The translations under genes and the position numbers were made by a program. From Paenibacillus sp. FSL M7-0420 (GTDB taxonomy: Bacteria > Bacillota > Bacilli > Paenibacillales > Paenibacillaceae), in the NCBI RefSeq assembly GCF_038002345.1, contig NZ_JBBOCJ010000001.1:4712001-4776000 (forward strand): 64,000 nt of DNA, read 5' to 3'. The notes beneath the pieces were generated by a model, which was given only the letters and a program-made list of their open reading frames with translations, did not search any database and had not been told where the DNA came from. This document shows, in pieces, positions 33,133 through 42,488 of this stretch (positions are counted from its first letter, which is position 1; each line of letters opens with the position of its first letter).

Positions 33133-33144
33133 TTAACGTGTGCA
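33133..33144. promoter_or_regulatory. Candidate operator of the hexuronate LacI regulator, site 2
   Basis: TTAACGTGTGCA, exact copy of the sequence at 31957-31968, directly after a TAAAAT that could be a -10, 36 bases before the uxaB start. Confidence 0.5.
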
Positions 33145-33180
33145 ATTAATCACTGTATTCTAAAGGAGATCATGACCATT

Positions 33181-34602
33181 ATGACAAACCGTTTATCCAG
33201 AAGCACTCACCCGGGGCTAACCCTCCATCCGGAACGGATGATTCAGTTCGGCGAAGGCAACTTCATGCGTGCGTTCGTAGACTGGCAGCTGCAGCAAATG
33301 AACAATCAGGGTCTGTTCAACGGAAGCGCTGTCCTCATTCAGCCCATTGCTCAGGGACCCGGAGGAGTAGCTGATCTGATGGCCGCTCAAGACAACCTCT
33401 ACACTGTGCTGCTTAATGGCATCATGGACAACGAGACCGTCAATTCCCGCGAAATTATCAGCTCGGTCAGCCGGGTGATTAACCCATACATGGATTATGA
33501 AGCTTATCTCGCGCTCGCCGAGAATGATGATCTGGAGTTCATCACCTCCAATACTACCGAAGCCGGCATTGCCTATCTTCCAGGCGACCGCGCAGACGAT
33601 GCTCCCCCTAAGAGCTTCCCGGGCAAGCTGACCGCCCTGCTCCACCGCCGCTTCGAGCTTGGCAAGAAAGGCTTCGTTATTATTCCTTGCGAGCTGATTG
33701 ACCGCAACGGCGAGAAATTGCAGGAGATCGTAGAACGTTATGCGGCTGACTGGAATCTTGGCGCAGAATTCCTGCAATGGCTGAAGTCCGAGAATACCTT
33801 CTGCTGCAGTCTGGTGGACCGGATTGTTCCTGGTTATCCGCGTGATCAGGCGGCCGCCCTCGAAGCCGAGCTGGGCTATCTCGATAACGTAATGGTGAAT
33901 GCAGAGCCGTTCCTCTTCTGGGTCATTGAAGGCCCGGAGTCTCTGGCAGAACGCCTGCCGCTGGCCAAGGCCGGACTGAATGTCGTGGTAACACCGGATA
34001 TGACGCCTTACCGCGAACGCAAGGTTCATCTGCTGAACGGACCTCATACCGCTATGGTCCCTCTGGGCCTGCTTGCCGGTCTTGAGACGGTTGAAGACGT
34101 CATGAATGACGGTACCTTCTCCCGCTTCGTGAAGCAGTTGATCGAAGAGGAGCTGATCCCGATGCTGGATCTGCCTGCCGATGAGCTGCTGTCCTATGCC
34201 GGCGCTGTGCAGGAGCGGTTCCGCAATCCGTTCATCCGCCATGAGCTGACCTCCATCTCGCTCAACAGCATTTCCAAATTCAAGGCCCGCCTGCTTCCGG
34301 TCATGCTTCGCTACCAGCAGGAACGAGGCCAGCTTCCGGAGCGGATGACCCTCGCCTTCGCCGCCCTGCTGCTCAGCTACCGGGGAGACCGTATTCCCCG
34401 GCAGGACGGCGCTGAAGTGCTGGCAGTGTTCGATCAGGCCTGGAGCCAGCCGGCCAGCTTCGTGAACACTATTCTTGCCGACACCAGCCTGTGGGGACAG
34501 GACCTGACCCGGCTGCCGGGGCTGGCTGATGCGGTTGCCGCCCATTTGCAGCAGCTGGAGCTTGAAGATTCCCGCGCAGCATTACAGGAACTCGTCGGAT
34601 GA
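33181..34602 (+). CDS. uxaB: Tagaturonate reductase UxaB
   Basis: A 473-residue polyol dehydrogenase of the mannitol-dehydrogenase superfamily. It reduces D-tagaturonate to D-altronate with NADH. It has IQFGEGNFMRAFVDWQLQQMN at the N-terminus (nucleotide site), FITSNTTEAGIAY, IIPCELIDRNGEKLQEIV, and KVHLLNGPHTAMVPLG with the catalytic Lys and His. Position before uxaA and uxaC supports UxaB over fructuronate reductase UxuB. Two ATG codons are possible, 33172 and 33181; AAAGGAG lies just upstream of both. Confidence 0.93.
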   Translation: MTNRLSRSTHPGLTLHPERMIQFGEGNFMRAFVDWQLQQMNNQGLFNGSAVLIQPIAQGPGGVADLMAAQDNLYTVLLNGIMDNETVNSREIISSVSRVINPYMDYEAYLALAENDDLEFITSNTTEAGIAYLPGDRADDAPPKSFPGKLTALLHRRFELGKKGFVIIPCELIDRNGEKLQEIVERYAADWNLGAEFLQWLKSENTFCCSLVDRIVPGYPRDQAAALEAELGYLDNVMVNAEPFLFWVIEGPESLAERLPLAKAGLNVVVTPDMTPYRERKVHLLNGPHTAMVPLGLLAGLETVEDVMNDGTFSRFVKQLIEEELIPMLDLPADELLSYAGAVQERFRNPFIRHELTSISLNSISKFKARLLPVMLRYQQERGQLPERMTLAFAALLLSYRGDRIPRQDGAEVLAVFDQAWSQPASFVNTILADTSLWGQDLTRLPGLADAVAAHLQQLELEDSRAALQELVG

Positions 34603-34666
34603 ACCGGCGTGTTTGTACGAAGGAGCTCAGGAAAGCGCAGAATCACTAACTTTTAGGAGGGCCAAC

Positions 34667-36154
34667 ATGAAGAACTTAATGAAAATGAACCCGAGAGATA
34701 CGGTAGCTGTAGCCTTACGGCCGATTGCTGCCGGAGAAGAACTGACGATAGACGGACTGACGCTTCAGGCCGCCCAGGAGATTCCGCAGGGTCATAAGAT
34801 TGCCCTGACCGGTTTCAGCAGCGGAGACATCATTACCAAATACGGTTCCCCGATCGGCCATGCCACGGCTCCGATTGCCGCAGGCGACTGGATTCATACG
34901 CATAACATCAAAACCAATCTGTCCGGCGAGGAAGAATATGAGTATGTGCCCGATGTCCATCCGGTGATCTATCCGCGCCGTGATCTGACCTTCCAGGGAT
35001 ACCGGCGGAGTAACGGCAAGGTGGGCATCCGTAATGATCTGTTCATTATTCCGACCGTGGGCTGTGTGAACGGCGTGGCCGAGCAGATGCTGCAGGAGTT
35101 CAAGGCCGAGCATCCCGATCTTGGCGGATTCGACAACCTGACCGTGCTGAAGCATCCTTACGGCTGCTCCCAGCTGGGCGATGACCACCGTATGACCCGC
35201 AGCATTCTGCTTGATGCCGTCAATCATCCCAATGCAGGCGGTGTACTCGTCTTCGGCCTTGGCTGCGAGAACAATATCGTCTCCGAGTTCCGCAGCATGC
35301 TGGGCGATTATGACGAATCCCGGGTTAAATTCCTGGTGGCCCAGGAGGTCGGCAATGAGCTGGAAGCTGGACTTGTCCTGCTGGAGGAGCTGTATGAAGC
35401 CGCAGCGAACGACGTCCGTGAGCCGGTTCCGCTCAGTGAGCTGAACATCGGGCTGAAATGCGGCGGCTCTGACGGGTTCTCCGGCATTACGGCCAACCCG
35501 CTGCTGGGCGCATTCTCCGACTTCATCATCTCCCAGGGCGGAACCTCGGTGCTGACGGAGGTGCCGGAAATGTTCGGTGCGGAGAAGGTGCTGATGGCCC
35601 GCGCAGAGAGCAAGGAGGTCTATGATGATATCGTCTCGCTGATCAATAACTTCAAGCAGTATTTCCTCTCCTACGGCGAGCCTGTCTATGAGAATCCGTC
35701 TCCGGGCAACAAGGCTGGCGGCATCAGCACGCTGGAGGACAAATCACTCGGCTGCACCCAGAAGGCCGGATCGTCGCCGGTGGTGGATGTATTGCAGTAT
35801 GGCGTGAAGCTGCGCAAAAAAGGGCTGAGCCTCTTACAGGCTCCCGGCAACGATCTGGTCGCTGCGTCTGCGCTTGCCGCTTCCGATTGCCAGCTCGTGC
35901 TGTTCACAACTGGCCGCGGCACGCCGTTCGGCAGCTTTGTGCCTACAGTCAAGGTGGCGACCAACAACGACCTTTTTGCCAAAAAAGGCCACTGGATGGA
36001 CTTCAACGCAGGTCCCCTGCTGGAAACGCCGATGGCCGATGTGCTGGAGGAATTCATCACGTATATCATTGATGTCGCCAGCGGCCAAAAAACACGGAAC
36101 GAGCAGAATGAAGTGCGTGAGCTGGCTATTTTCAAAACAGGCGTTACCTTGTAG
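34667..36154 (+). CDS. uxaA: Altronate dehydratase UxaA
   Basis: A 495-residue enzyme that dehydrates D-altronate to 2-keto-3-deoxygluconate. The N-terminal SAF domain (residues 1-100) has VALRPIAAGEEL and THNIKTNL. The C-terminal domain includes GYRRSNGKVGIRNDLFIIPTVGCVN, LKHPYGCSQLGDDH, GLKCGGSDGFSGITANPLLG and TTGRGTPFGSFVPTVKVATN, with conserved cysteines. These motifs match the UxaA/GarD family. ATG follows AGGAGG, 64 bases after uxaB. No KDG kinase or aldolase lies in this window, so the pathway must finish elsewhere. Confidence 0.95.
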   Translation: MKNLMKMNPRDTVAVALRPIAAGEELTIDGLTLQAAQEIPQGHKIALTGFSSGDIITKYGSPIGHATAPIAAGDWIHTHNIKTNLSGEEEYEYVPDVHPVIYPRRDLTFQGYRRSNGKVGIRNDLFIIPTVGCVNGVAEQMLQEFKAEHPDLGGFDNLTVLKHPYGCSQLGDDHRMTRSILLDAVNHPNAGGVLVFGLGCENNIVSEFRSMLGDYDESRVKFLVAQEVGNELEAGLVLLEELYEAAANDVREPVPLSELNIGLKCGGSDGFSGITANPLLGAFSDFIISQGGTSVLTEVPEMFGAEKVLMARAESKEVYDDIVSLINNFKQYFLSYGEPVYENPSPGNKAGGISTLEDKSLGCTQKAGSSPVVDVLQYGVKLRKKGLSLLQAPGNDLVAASALAASDCQLVLFTTGRGTPFGSFVPTVKVATNNDLFAKKGHWMDFNAGPLLETPMADVLEEFITYIIDVASGQKTRNEQNEVRELAIFKTGVTL

Positions 36155-36190
36155 AACTTATTCCAATCCATTTAAAGGGAGATCCTACTC

Positions 36191-37612
<1,422 letters not shown>

Positions 37613-37629
37613 ATGGAGGCATGCTGAAG

Positions 37630-38316
37630 ATGCCGACTATCTATATCGCCGGAGACTCAACCGCCGCCCAGAAGGGCGGCGGGGAATGGCCGATGGCCGG
37701 ATGGGGCGAGTACCTGCGGCAATACGTCAACCGGAAGGTGCGGATTGAGAACCGGGCCATCAACGGACGGAGTACACGCTCCTTCCTGGCTGAGGGCAGA
37801 CTGGCAGACCTGGAGCGGGACTTCCTCCCCGGAGATTTCCTGCTGATCCAGTTCGGCCATAATGACCAGAAGCTGGAGGACCCTCTCCGTTACACGGAGC
37901 CGCATACCGATTACCGCGAGAATCTCAAGGTATTCATCGATTCTGCCCGCAGCCGGGGCAGCTTCCCTGTGCTGCTGACCTCCGTGAGCCGCCGCCGCTT
38001 CACTGCGGACAGTGAACCGGACCCGCAGGCTGTGGGACTCTATCCGCAGGTTATGCGGGAGGTTGCAGAGGAGACCGGAACACCTCTGCTTGATATTTTT
38101 GCCGCCTCCCAGCAGCTCTACCGCAGACTGGGGACCGAAGCATCAGCCGGGCTGTTCATGCACCTGCCGCCGGGTGCCCACCCCAACTACCCGGACGGCA
38201 TTACCGATGACACGCACTTCTCCCAATCCGGAGCGCAGCAGATCGCAGCGCTGGTAGCTGAAGCGCTCGCACAGTGTGAGGAGCTGAGGCTGCTGCACCC
38301 GTATCTGCGGGTGTAA
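37630..38316 (+). CDS. Rhamnogalacturonan acetylesterase (SGNH/GDSL hydrolase)
   Basis: A 228-residue hydrolase of the RhgT/YesY type. Block I IYIAGDSTAA carries the nucleophile Ser, AINGRSTRSFLAEGR is block II, QFGHNDQK is block III with Asn, and DDTHFSQSGAQQIA holds the catalytic Asp and His. It removes acetyl groups from rhamnogalacturonan; without a signal peptide it should act on imported oligomers in the cytoplasm. ATG at 37630 has GGAGG ten bases upstream; an ATG at 37621 is too close. It follows uxaC by 17 bases and ties this operon to pectin use. Confidence 0.9.
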   Translation: MPTIYIAGDSTAAQKGGGEWPMAGWGEYLRQYVNRKVRIENRAINGRSTRSFLAEGRLADLERDFLPGDFLLIQFGHNDQKLEDPLRYTEPHTDYRENLKVFIDSARSRGSFPVLLTSVSRRRFTADSEPDPQAVGLYPQVMREVAEETGTPLLDIFAASQQLYRRLGTEASAGLFMHLPPGAHPNYPDGITDDTHFSQSGAQQIAALVAEALAQCEELRLLHPYLRV

Positions 38317-38438
38317 TTGGGGGATGCAGGGGAGTGTGTCGCGCGGATTAGGTTATGCATCGGCCTGTGGAGCATTGCAAACGCAGCGCATATTATTCGC
38401 CATTCTTACATGTTGCTCACTCCTCAGTCAACATGATC

Positions 38439-38478
38439 AGGCCGCCTGTGACCACTTTCGGACACAGGCGGCCTTTTT
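38439..38478 (+). terminator. Terminator after the acetylesterase gene
   Basis: AGGCCGCCTGTG (38439-38450) and CACAGGCGGCCT (38463-38474) form a perfect 12-bp stem followed by TTTTT. It lies 65 bases before the next start codon, so the following gene either has a promoter squeezed into that space or depends on read-through. Confidence 0.9.
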
Positions 38479-38543
38479 AGGGAAACCGGCCCTTCGGCGC
38501 TCCATGCGAACTCTTATATCTGAATACAAAGGAGTCTAACCCT

Positions 38544-39386
38544 ATGACCGTTCCGTTTCAACTGGGCGTCCGTGCCCATGACTTCAAGCGGTGTCCGCTG
38601 CCGCAATTAATAGATAAGCTGAAGGAGCATGGCTTCCCGGCAATTCAGTTTGCGCTGCATAAGTCTTTTCCGGAGAGTGTGGCGGAGCTTGGCGCACTGA
38701 GTCCGGGGACTGCTTCCTATTATGGCGATGCCTTCAGACAAGCCGGTATCAAGATTGCTGTCCTTGGCTGTTATGTAAATATCATTGATGCTGACCCTGC
38801 CAAACGCGCGCAGGCGCTGAGCGACTTCAACACTCATCTGCGGCTGGCCCGTGACTTCGGCGCAAGTCTGGTAGGGACAGAGACCGGCAGTATGGGTCAG
38901 GGGTATACACCGGATAATTTCACGGAGAAGGCTTTTCTGGAGGTCGTCGCCTCGGTTAGCGCCATGGTTGCTGAGGCCGAACGGTTCGGAGTAACTGTAG
39001 GCATCGAGGCAGGCGTCAACCACCCGCTCTACACGGCCCCGTTAGCCCGGCGTCTGCTGGATACCGTGCCATCCAATAATCTGCAAATTATACTGGATGC
39101 CGCGAATCTGATGACCCCGGAGAATTACCTTCAGCAGGAGCAGATTGTGGCAGAAGCGCTGGAGCTCCTCGGAGACCGGATCGCGGTTCTGCATCTGAAG
39201 GATTTCACCGTTAAGAACGGCGCCATCGACATCGTTCCTGCCGGACAAGGCATGCTGGACTTCGCCCCGCTGCTCCGCTACATGAAATATAAGCGCCCGC
39301 ATATCCAAGGCCTGCTGGAGAGCACTCCAGAGGAACATCTCCAGGGCAGCGCGCAATTCCTGCGGCACATGTATAACGAGGTTTAA
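38544..39386 (+). CDS. Sugar phosphate isomerase/epimerase (AP-endonuclease-2-like TIM barrel)
   Basis: A 280-residue TIM-barrel protein. It has FPAIQFALHKSF near the N-terminus, then KIAVLGCYVNIID, DFGASLVGTETGSM and VTVGIEAGVNHPLYT, LQIILDAANLM with a metal-binding Asp, and IAVLHLKDF with metal-binding His. The metal-binding Glu, Asp and His residues of the xylose-isomerase-like family are present. Members isomerise or epimerise sugars or inositol derivatives. The neighbours point to a pectin-derived sugar, but the exact substrate is unknown. ATG with AAAGGAG upstream. Confidence 0.87.
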   Translation: MTVPFQLGVRAHDFKRCPLPQLIDKLKEHGFPAIQFALHKSFPESVAELGALSPGTASYYGDAFRQAGIKIAVLGCYVNIIDADPAKRAQALSDFNTHLRLARDFGASLVGTETGSMGQGYTPDNFTEKAFLEVVASVSAMVAEAERFGVTVGIEAGVNHPLYTAPLARRLLDTVPSNNLQIILDAANLMTPENYLQQEQIVAEALELLGDRIAVLHLKDFTVKNGAIDIVPAGQGMLDFAPLLRYMKYKRPHIQGLLESTPEEHLQGSAQFLRHMYNEV

Positions 39387-39432
39387 CAAAAGTGCTCTGT
39401 GGATGGATGTTGAGTGCTGGATGAGGGTAATC

Positions 39433-39602
39433 TTGCACAAATTGCAGCATTTCCCCCAACTTATACACTCATAGCTGGAATTGTTGCACAAAAGGCAGGA
39501 TTCCTCCTCTAACTAAGCATCCTGGCCTGCACATTCCTGCATTTCCTGCAACAATCCTCTGGCAAGCCCCGGTTTCAGGGTAGCCAAGTTGCATAACTTG
39601 CA
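39433..39602. repeat. Phased array A of four TTGCA-N5-TGCA motifs
   Basis: Four copies of a near-palindromic unit, TTGCA-N5-TGCA often followed by GGATTT-like sequence, at 39433-39446, 39484-39497, 39538-39551 (reverse strand) and 39589-39602. Centres are 51, 54 and 51 bp apart. The second copy has GGCA for TGCA. Between copies the sequence is unrelated. The same unit and phasing recur at 60054-60221. The rest of this 331-base gap holds only the fuc operon terminator. Confidence 0.75.
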
Positions 39603-39674
39603 ACATTTGAGTTATTTGAGGGTATTTGCTCTAAACGAGCGGTTCACTAAGCAGCGCGCTCTAGGTGTAGCAAA

Positions 39675-39704
39675 CAGACCGCCCATAGTTAACCGGGCGG
39701 TCTG
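39675..39704 (-). terminator. Terminator of the fucose operon
   Basis: CAGACCGCCC (39675-39684) pairs perfectly with GGGCGGTCTG (39695-39704); on the minus strand TTTGC follows. Confidence 0.7.
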
Positions 39705-39717
39705 TTGCTTGAGGCTG

Positions 39718-40158
39718 CTATTCCCCGGCCTCGGGGGAAATCACACCTTTTTTGAGAATAATATTCCCGTAGAGCGCATCTTCCCCTGTAATCAGAATGA
39801 CGTAGCTGTGCTTGGAGCGGTCATAGAAGTCAAAACGCTCTTCATACTCCACCTGCACCGCAGGATCATGCCGGGTGAGAATCTCCTTGTACGTGTCCCA
39901 TATCACAGGGACTGTGGGGTCTCCCTCCACTACAGCCATGAAGGCCGCCTGAGCCGGAGCATAATGATCCAGCGGTAGCAGCTCCAGGATGGCGTCAAGC
40001 AGCAAGGGGATACCGATCCCGTCAGCCCGCAGCACCCGGGAATGCAGCGCATGTCCCGGATAATTGGCATCCGCCAGCACCAGCTCATCCCCGTGGCCCA
40101 TCTCCATCAGGGTGCGGACGAGCTCGGGGGAGAGCAGTTTGGGTATTTTTTTGAGCAT
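39718..40158 (-). CDS. fucU: L-fucose mutarotase FucU (RbsD/FucU family)
   Basis: A 146-residue protein with the RbsD/FucU signature: LKKIPKLLSPELVRTLMEMGHGDELVLADANYP (catalytic His in GHGD), and a C-terminal VILITGEDALYGNIILKKGV with the conserved Tyr. It interconverts alpha and beta anomers of L-fucose in the cytoplasm. It is last in the fuc operon, 21 bases after fucA. ATG with GGGAGGAG upstream. Confidence 0.93.
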   Translation of the reverse strand: MLKKIPKLLSPELVRTLMEMGHGDELVLADANYPGHALHSRVLRADGIGIPLLLDAILELLPLDHYAPAQAAFMAVVEGDPTVPVIWDTYKEILTRHDPAVQVEYEERFDFYDRSKHSYVILITGEDALYGNIILKKGVISPEAGE

Positions 40159-40179
40159 AATCCTATCTCCTCCCGTCTC

Positions 40180-40830
40180 TTACATCCCGTAGAATGATCT
40201 CAGCGCCACCAGCTCCTCAATCCGGTGCGGCGGCAGCTCGCGCTCTCCCCCGATCATGCGGGTCAGGAAGGTCAGCTTCGCCGTATACTCAAGCCGCTCC
40301 ATGTTCATATAAGCAGCCATTACATCCTTGCCCCAGGTCAGGGCCCCGTGGCTCTCCAGCAGCACAGCGGTCTTCTTGCCCAGGAAGGGAGTCAGCGAAT
40401 CCGGGATCTCATCGGTCGAAGGCGTCCCGTATACCGCCAGTGGAATGTCCCCCATGGCAATGACGGATTCAGGCATCATCATTTTGTCCAGAGCTTCACC
40501 CTTGATGGCAAAAGCGGTAGCATACGGCGGATGCGCATGCACCACCCCGCCCATCTCCGGCAGCTCGTTGTAGATCTTCAGGTGCATCTTCACTTCCGTG
40601 GACGGCCGGTAGCCCTCCGCTGCATTCAGTATCTCTCCCTGCAGATTGACTTTGACCAGCATATGCGGCTGCAGATAGCCTTTGCTGACTCCGGTGGGCG
40701 AAGTAATGACCTCGGTGGCCGACAGGCGGGCGGAGATATTGCCGTCATTGGCCGCGATGAAATCCTTGTTGAACAGATTCCGGCCGATATCGCAGATTAG
40801 GCGCCGTAGTTCTTCTTCGTGATTATTCAT
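40180..40830 (-). CDS. fucA: L-fuculose-1-phosphate aldolase FucA (class II aldolase)
   Basis: A 216-residue zinc-dependent aldolase that splits L-fuculose-1-phosphate into dihydroxyacetone phosphate and lactaldehyde. It shows NDGNISARL, ITSPTGVSKGYLQP, the catalytic Glu of RPSTEVKMH, zinc ligands in VVHAHPPYATAFA and LESHGALTWGKD. Context with fucI and fucU identifies the substrate, although rhamnulose-1-phosphate aldolases have related folds. The ATG at 40830 has GGGGGC five bases upstream; extension to 41070 would overlap the kinase gene and is rejected. Confidence 0.92.
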   Translation of the reverse strand: MNNHEEELRRLICDIGRNLFNKDFIAANDGNISARLSATEVITSPTGVSKGYLQPHMLVKVNLQGEILNAAEGYRPSTEVKMHLKIYNELPEMGGVVHAHPPYATAFAIKGEALDKMMMPESVIAMGDIPLAVYGTPSTDEIPDSLTPFLGKKTAVLLESHGALTWGKDVMAAYMNMERLEYTAKLTFLTRMIGGERELPPHRIEELVALRSFYGM

Positions 40831-40883
40831 AATTGCCCCCTTGATTGCAACTTGATTGCTAGTTGATTGCTGTATGAAGCTTA

Positions 40884-42464
40884 TCAGTTCTGATGTGTTA
40901 AAGACGGCTGGTACCGGAGCGTTGAGCAGGACCGGGCGGCCACCCTTCGGACCTCTGCGGGATCGACAGCACCGAGCGCCGCCAATTGCACCAAAAGGTT
41001 GCCGATCGCGCTCGCTTCTACCGGTCCGGCAATAACCTCTTTGCCGGTGGCATCCGCCGTCAGCTGGCACAGCAGCTTGTTCTGAATGCCGCCGCCGACC
41101 ATGTGAATGCAGCGCACCGGACGGCCGGTGAGTGCCTCCAGCTCGCGGATCGTATCCGCGTAAGACCGGGCCAGACTCTCCAGAATCGAGCGGATGATCT
41201 CCGCCCGAGTCTGCGGCACCGGCTGTCCGGTGCGGATGCAGTAGGATTCAATCCGCAGCGGCATATCGCCCGGCGTGCTGAAGAGCGGATCGTTCGGGTC
41301 CAGCATGGCGATGCATGCACCCGGCCGGTCCAACTGCCCGGCCAGCTCGGCGGCTTCCTGATGGCTCAGCGGTTCCCCCGCTTCAGCCCAGCTCCGCTGG
41401 GTCTCCTGGAGCAGCCAGAGGCCGGTGATATTCTTCAGCAGCCGGTTCGTGCCGCCGAAGCAGCTCTCGTTGGTGAAGCCGCTGGCCCGGGCTGCATCGC
41501 TTAATACGGGCTCCGCTGTCTCCAGGCCGACCAGCGACCAGGTTCCGCAGCTGATGAATGCAGCGGATGGCAGCGGATCGCTGAATCCGTCGATCCGGTC
41601 TGGATCGCTAATGCCAGGATCAGCGCAACGAGAATCGGCATTGCTGGACTCAGCGTAGCTAGAGCCGAAGCCGCCGTAAGGAATGGACGCCACGGCCGAA
41701 GCCGTATCATGCGAGGCTCCGGCGATGATCTTAAGCGGACCGCTGCCCAGCTCTTTCTGGAGCGCGGGCCGGAGCTCCCCCAGCACCGTTCCTGCCGGAA
41801 CCAGCCGGGGCACAAGCGTAACCGGCAGCTCCAGCCTGCGCAGCACTTCGGCAGCAGGCGCTGTGGACTGCGGATTCAGCAGGCCGCTGGTGCTCCAGAT
41901 GGTCTGCTCGGCCACGGCCACGCCGCTGAGCATATAATGGAACAGATCCGGCATCATCAGGAGCTGTCTGGCAGTTGTCCGCAGCTCCGGCTTCGCCATA
42001 AGATCGGCAAACAATTGATACACCGTATTAATCGGGCTGGACTGGTTGCCCGTCAGCTTGAATTGCTCGGCTGGTGGCAATGCAGCCTCCAGTGCCGAAG
42101 CGATGTCCGCCATCCGCTGATTCCTGTAATGATGCGGAGCGTCCAGCAGCCCGCCCTGCTCATCCAGCAGGCCGTAGTCGACTCCCCAGGTATCGACGCT
42201 CAGAGAATGCAGCGGTCCGTAGCTTGCCGCAGCCGCTGCAATCCCTTGCTTGATCTCCTCAAGCAGCCGCTGCACATCCCAGTGCAAATGTCCGTTGACC
42301 TCTACCGGTCCGTTAGGGAAGCGGTGAATCTCCTCCACCGTCACCTTTCCGTCCCTGTAGCATCCCAGCATCACTCTGCCGGAGCTGGCTCCCAGGTCGA
42401 TGGCCAGCAGCCGGATTCCTTGGTTACCGGTTACCTCCATCACTTGCGTCTTCGCCTCTGTCAT
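40884..42464 (-). CDS. rhaB: FGGY sugar kinase, rhamnulokinase (RhaB)-like, probable L-fuculokinase
   Basis: A 526-residue FGGY kinase. The N-terminus is RLLAIDLGASSGRVMLGCY, typical of RhaB; VDTWGVDYGLLDEQG and SFVSGTWSL-type FISCGTWSLVG mark the ATPase core; CIHMVGGGIQNKLLCQLTADATG is the C-terminal signature. It phosphorylates L-rhamnulose or L-fuculose at position 1. The operon (fucI, fucA, fucU) points to L-fuculose although the sequence looks rhamnulokinase-like. A Ser/Asp/Pro-rich stretch of about 30 residues (around residues 262-295), just before FISCGTWS, looks like a lineage-specific insertion. ATG has GAGGTGG upstream. Confidence 0.88.
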   Translation of the reverse strand: MTEAKTQVMEVTGNQGIRLLAIDLGASSGRVMLGCYRDGKVTVEEIHRFPNGPVEVNGHLHWDVQRLLEEIKQGIAAAAASYGPLHSLSVDTWGVDYGLLDEQGGLLDAPHHYRNQRMADIASALEAALPPAEQFKLTGNQSSPINTVYQLFADLMAKPELRTTARQLLMMPDLFHYMLSGVAVAEQTIWSTSGLLNPQSTAPAAEVLRRLELPVTLVPRLVPAGTVLGELRPALQKELGSGPLKIIAGASHDTASAVASIPYGGFGSSYAESSNADSRCADPGISDPDRIDGFSDPLPSAAFISCGTWSLVGLETAEPVLSDAARASGFTNESCFGGTNRLLKNITGLWLLQETQRSWAEAGEPLSHQEAAELAGQLDRPGACIAMLDPNDPLFSTPGDMPLRIESYCIRTGQPVPQTRAEIIRSILESLARSYADTIRELEALTGRPVRCIHMVGGGIQNKLLCQLTADATGKEVIAGPVEASAIGNLLVQLAALGAVDPAEVRRVAARSCSTLRYQPSLTHQN

Positions 42465-42488
42465 CTTCCCACCTCTTCACGTGGAGGA

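Noticed and set aside
33217..34545. Long open frame opposite uxaB (442 codons)
   Set aside because: No start signal or recognisable motif; uxaB motifs are intact on the other strand.
39433..39602. CRISPR array
   Set aside because: The repeated unit is only about 14 bp, degenerate and partly inverted, and no cas genes are present. The phasing is real but not CRISPR-like.
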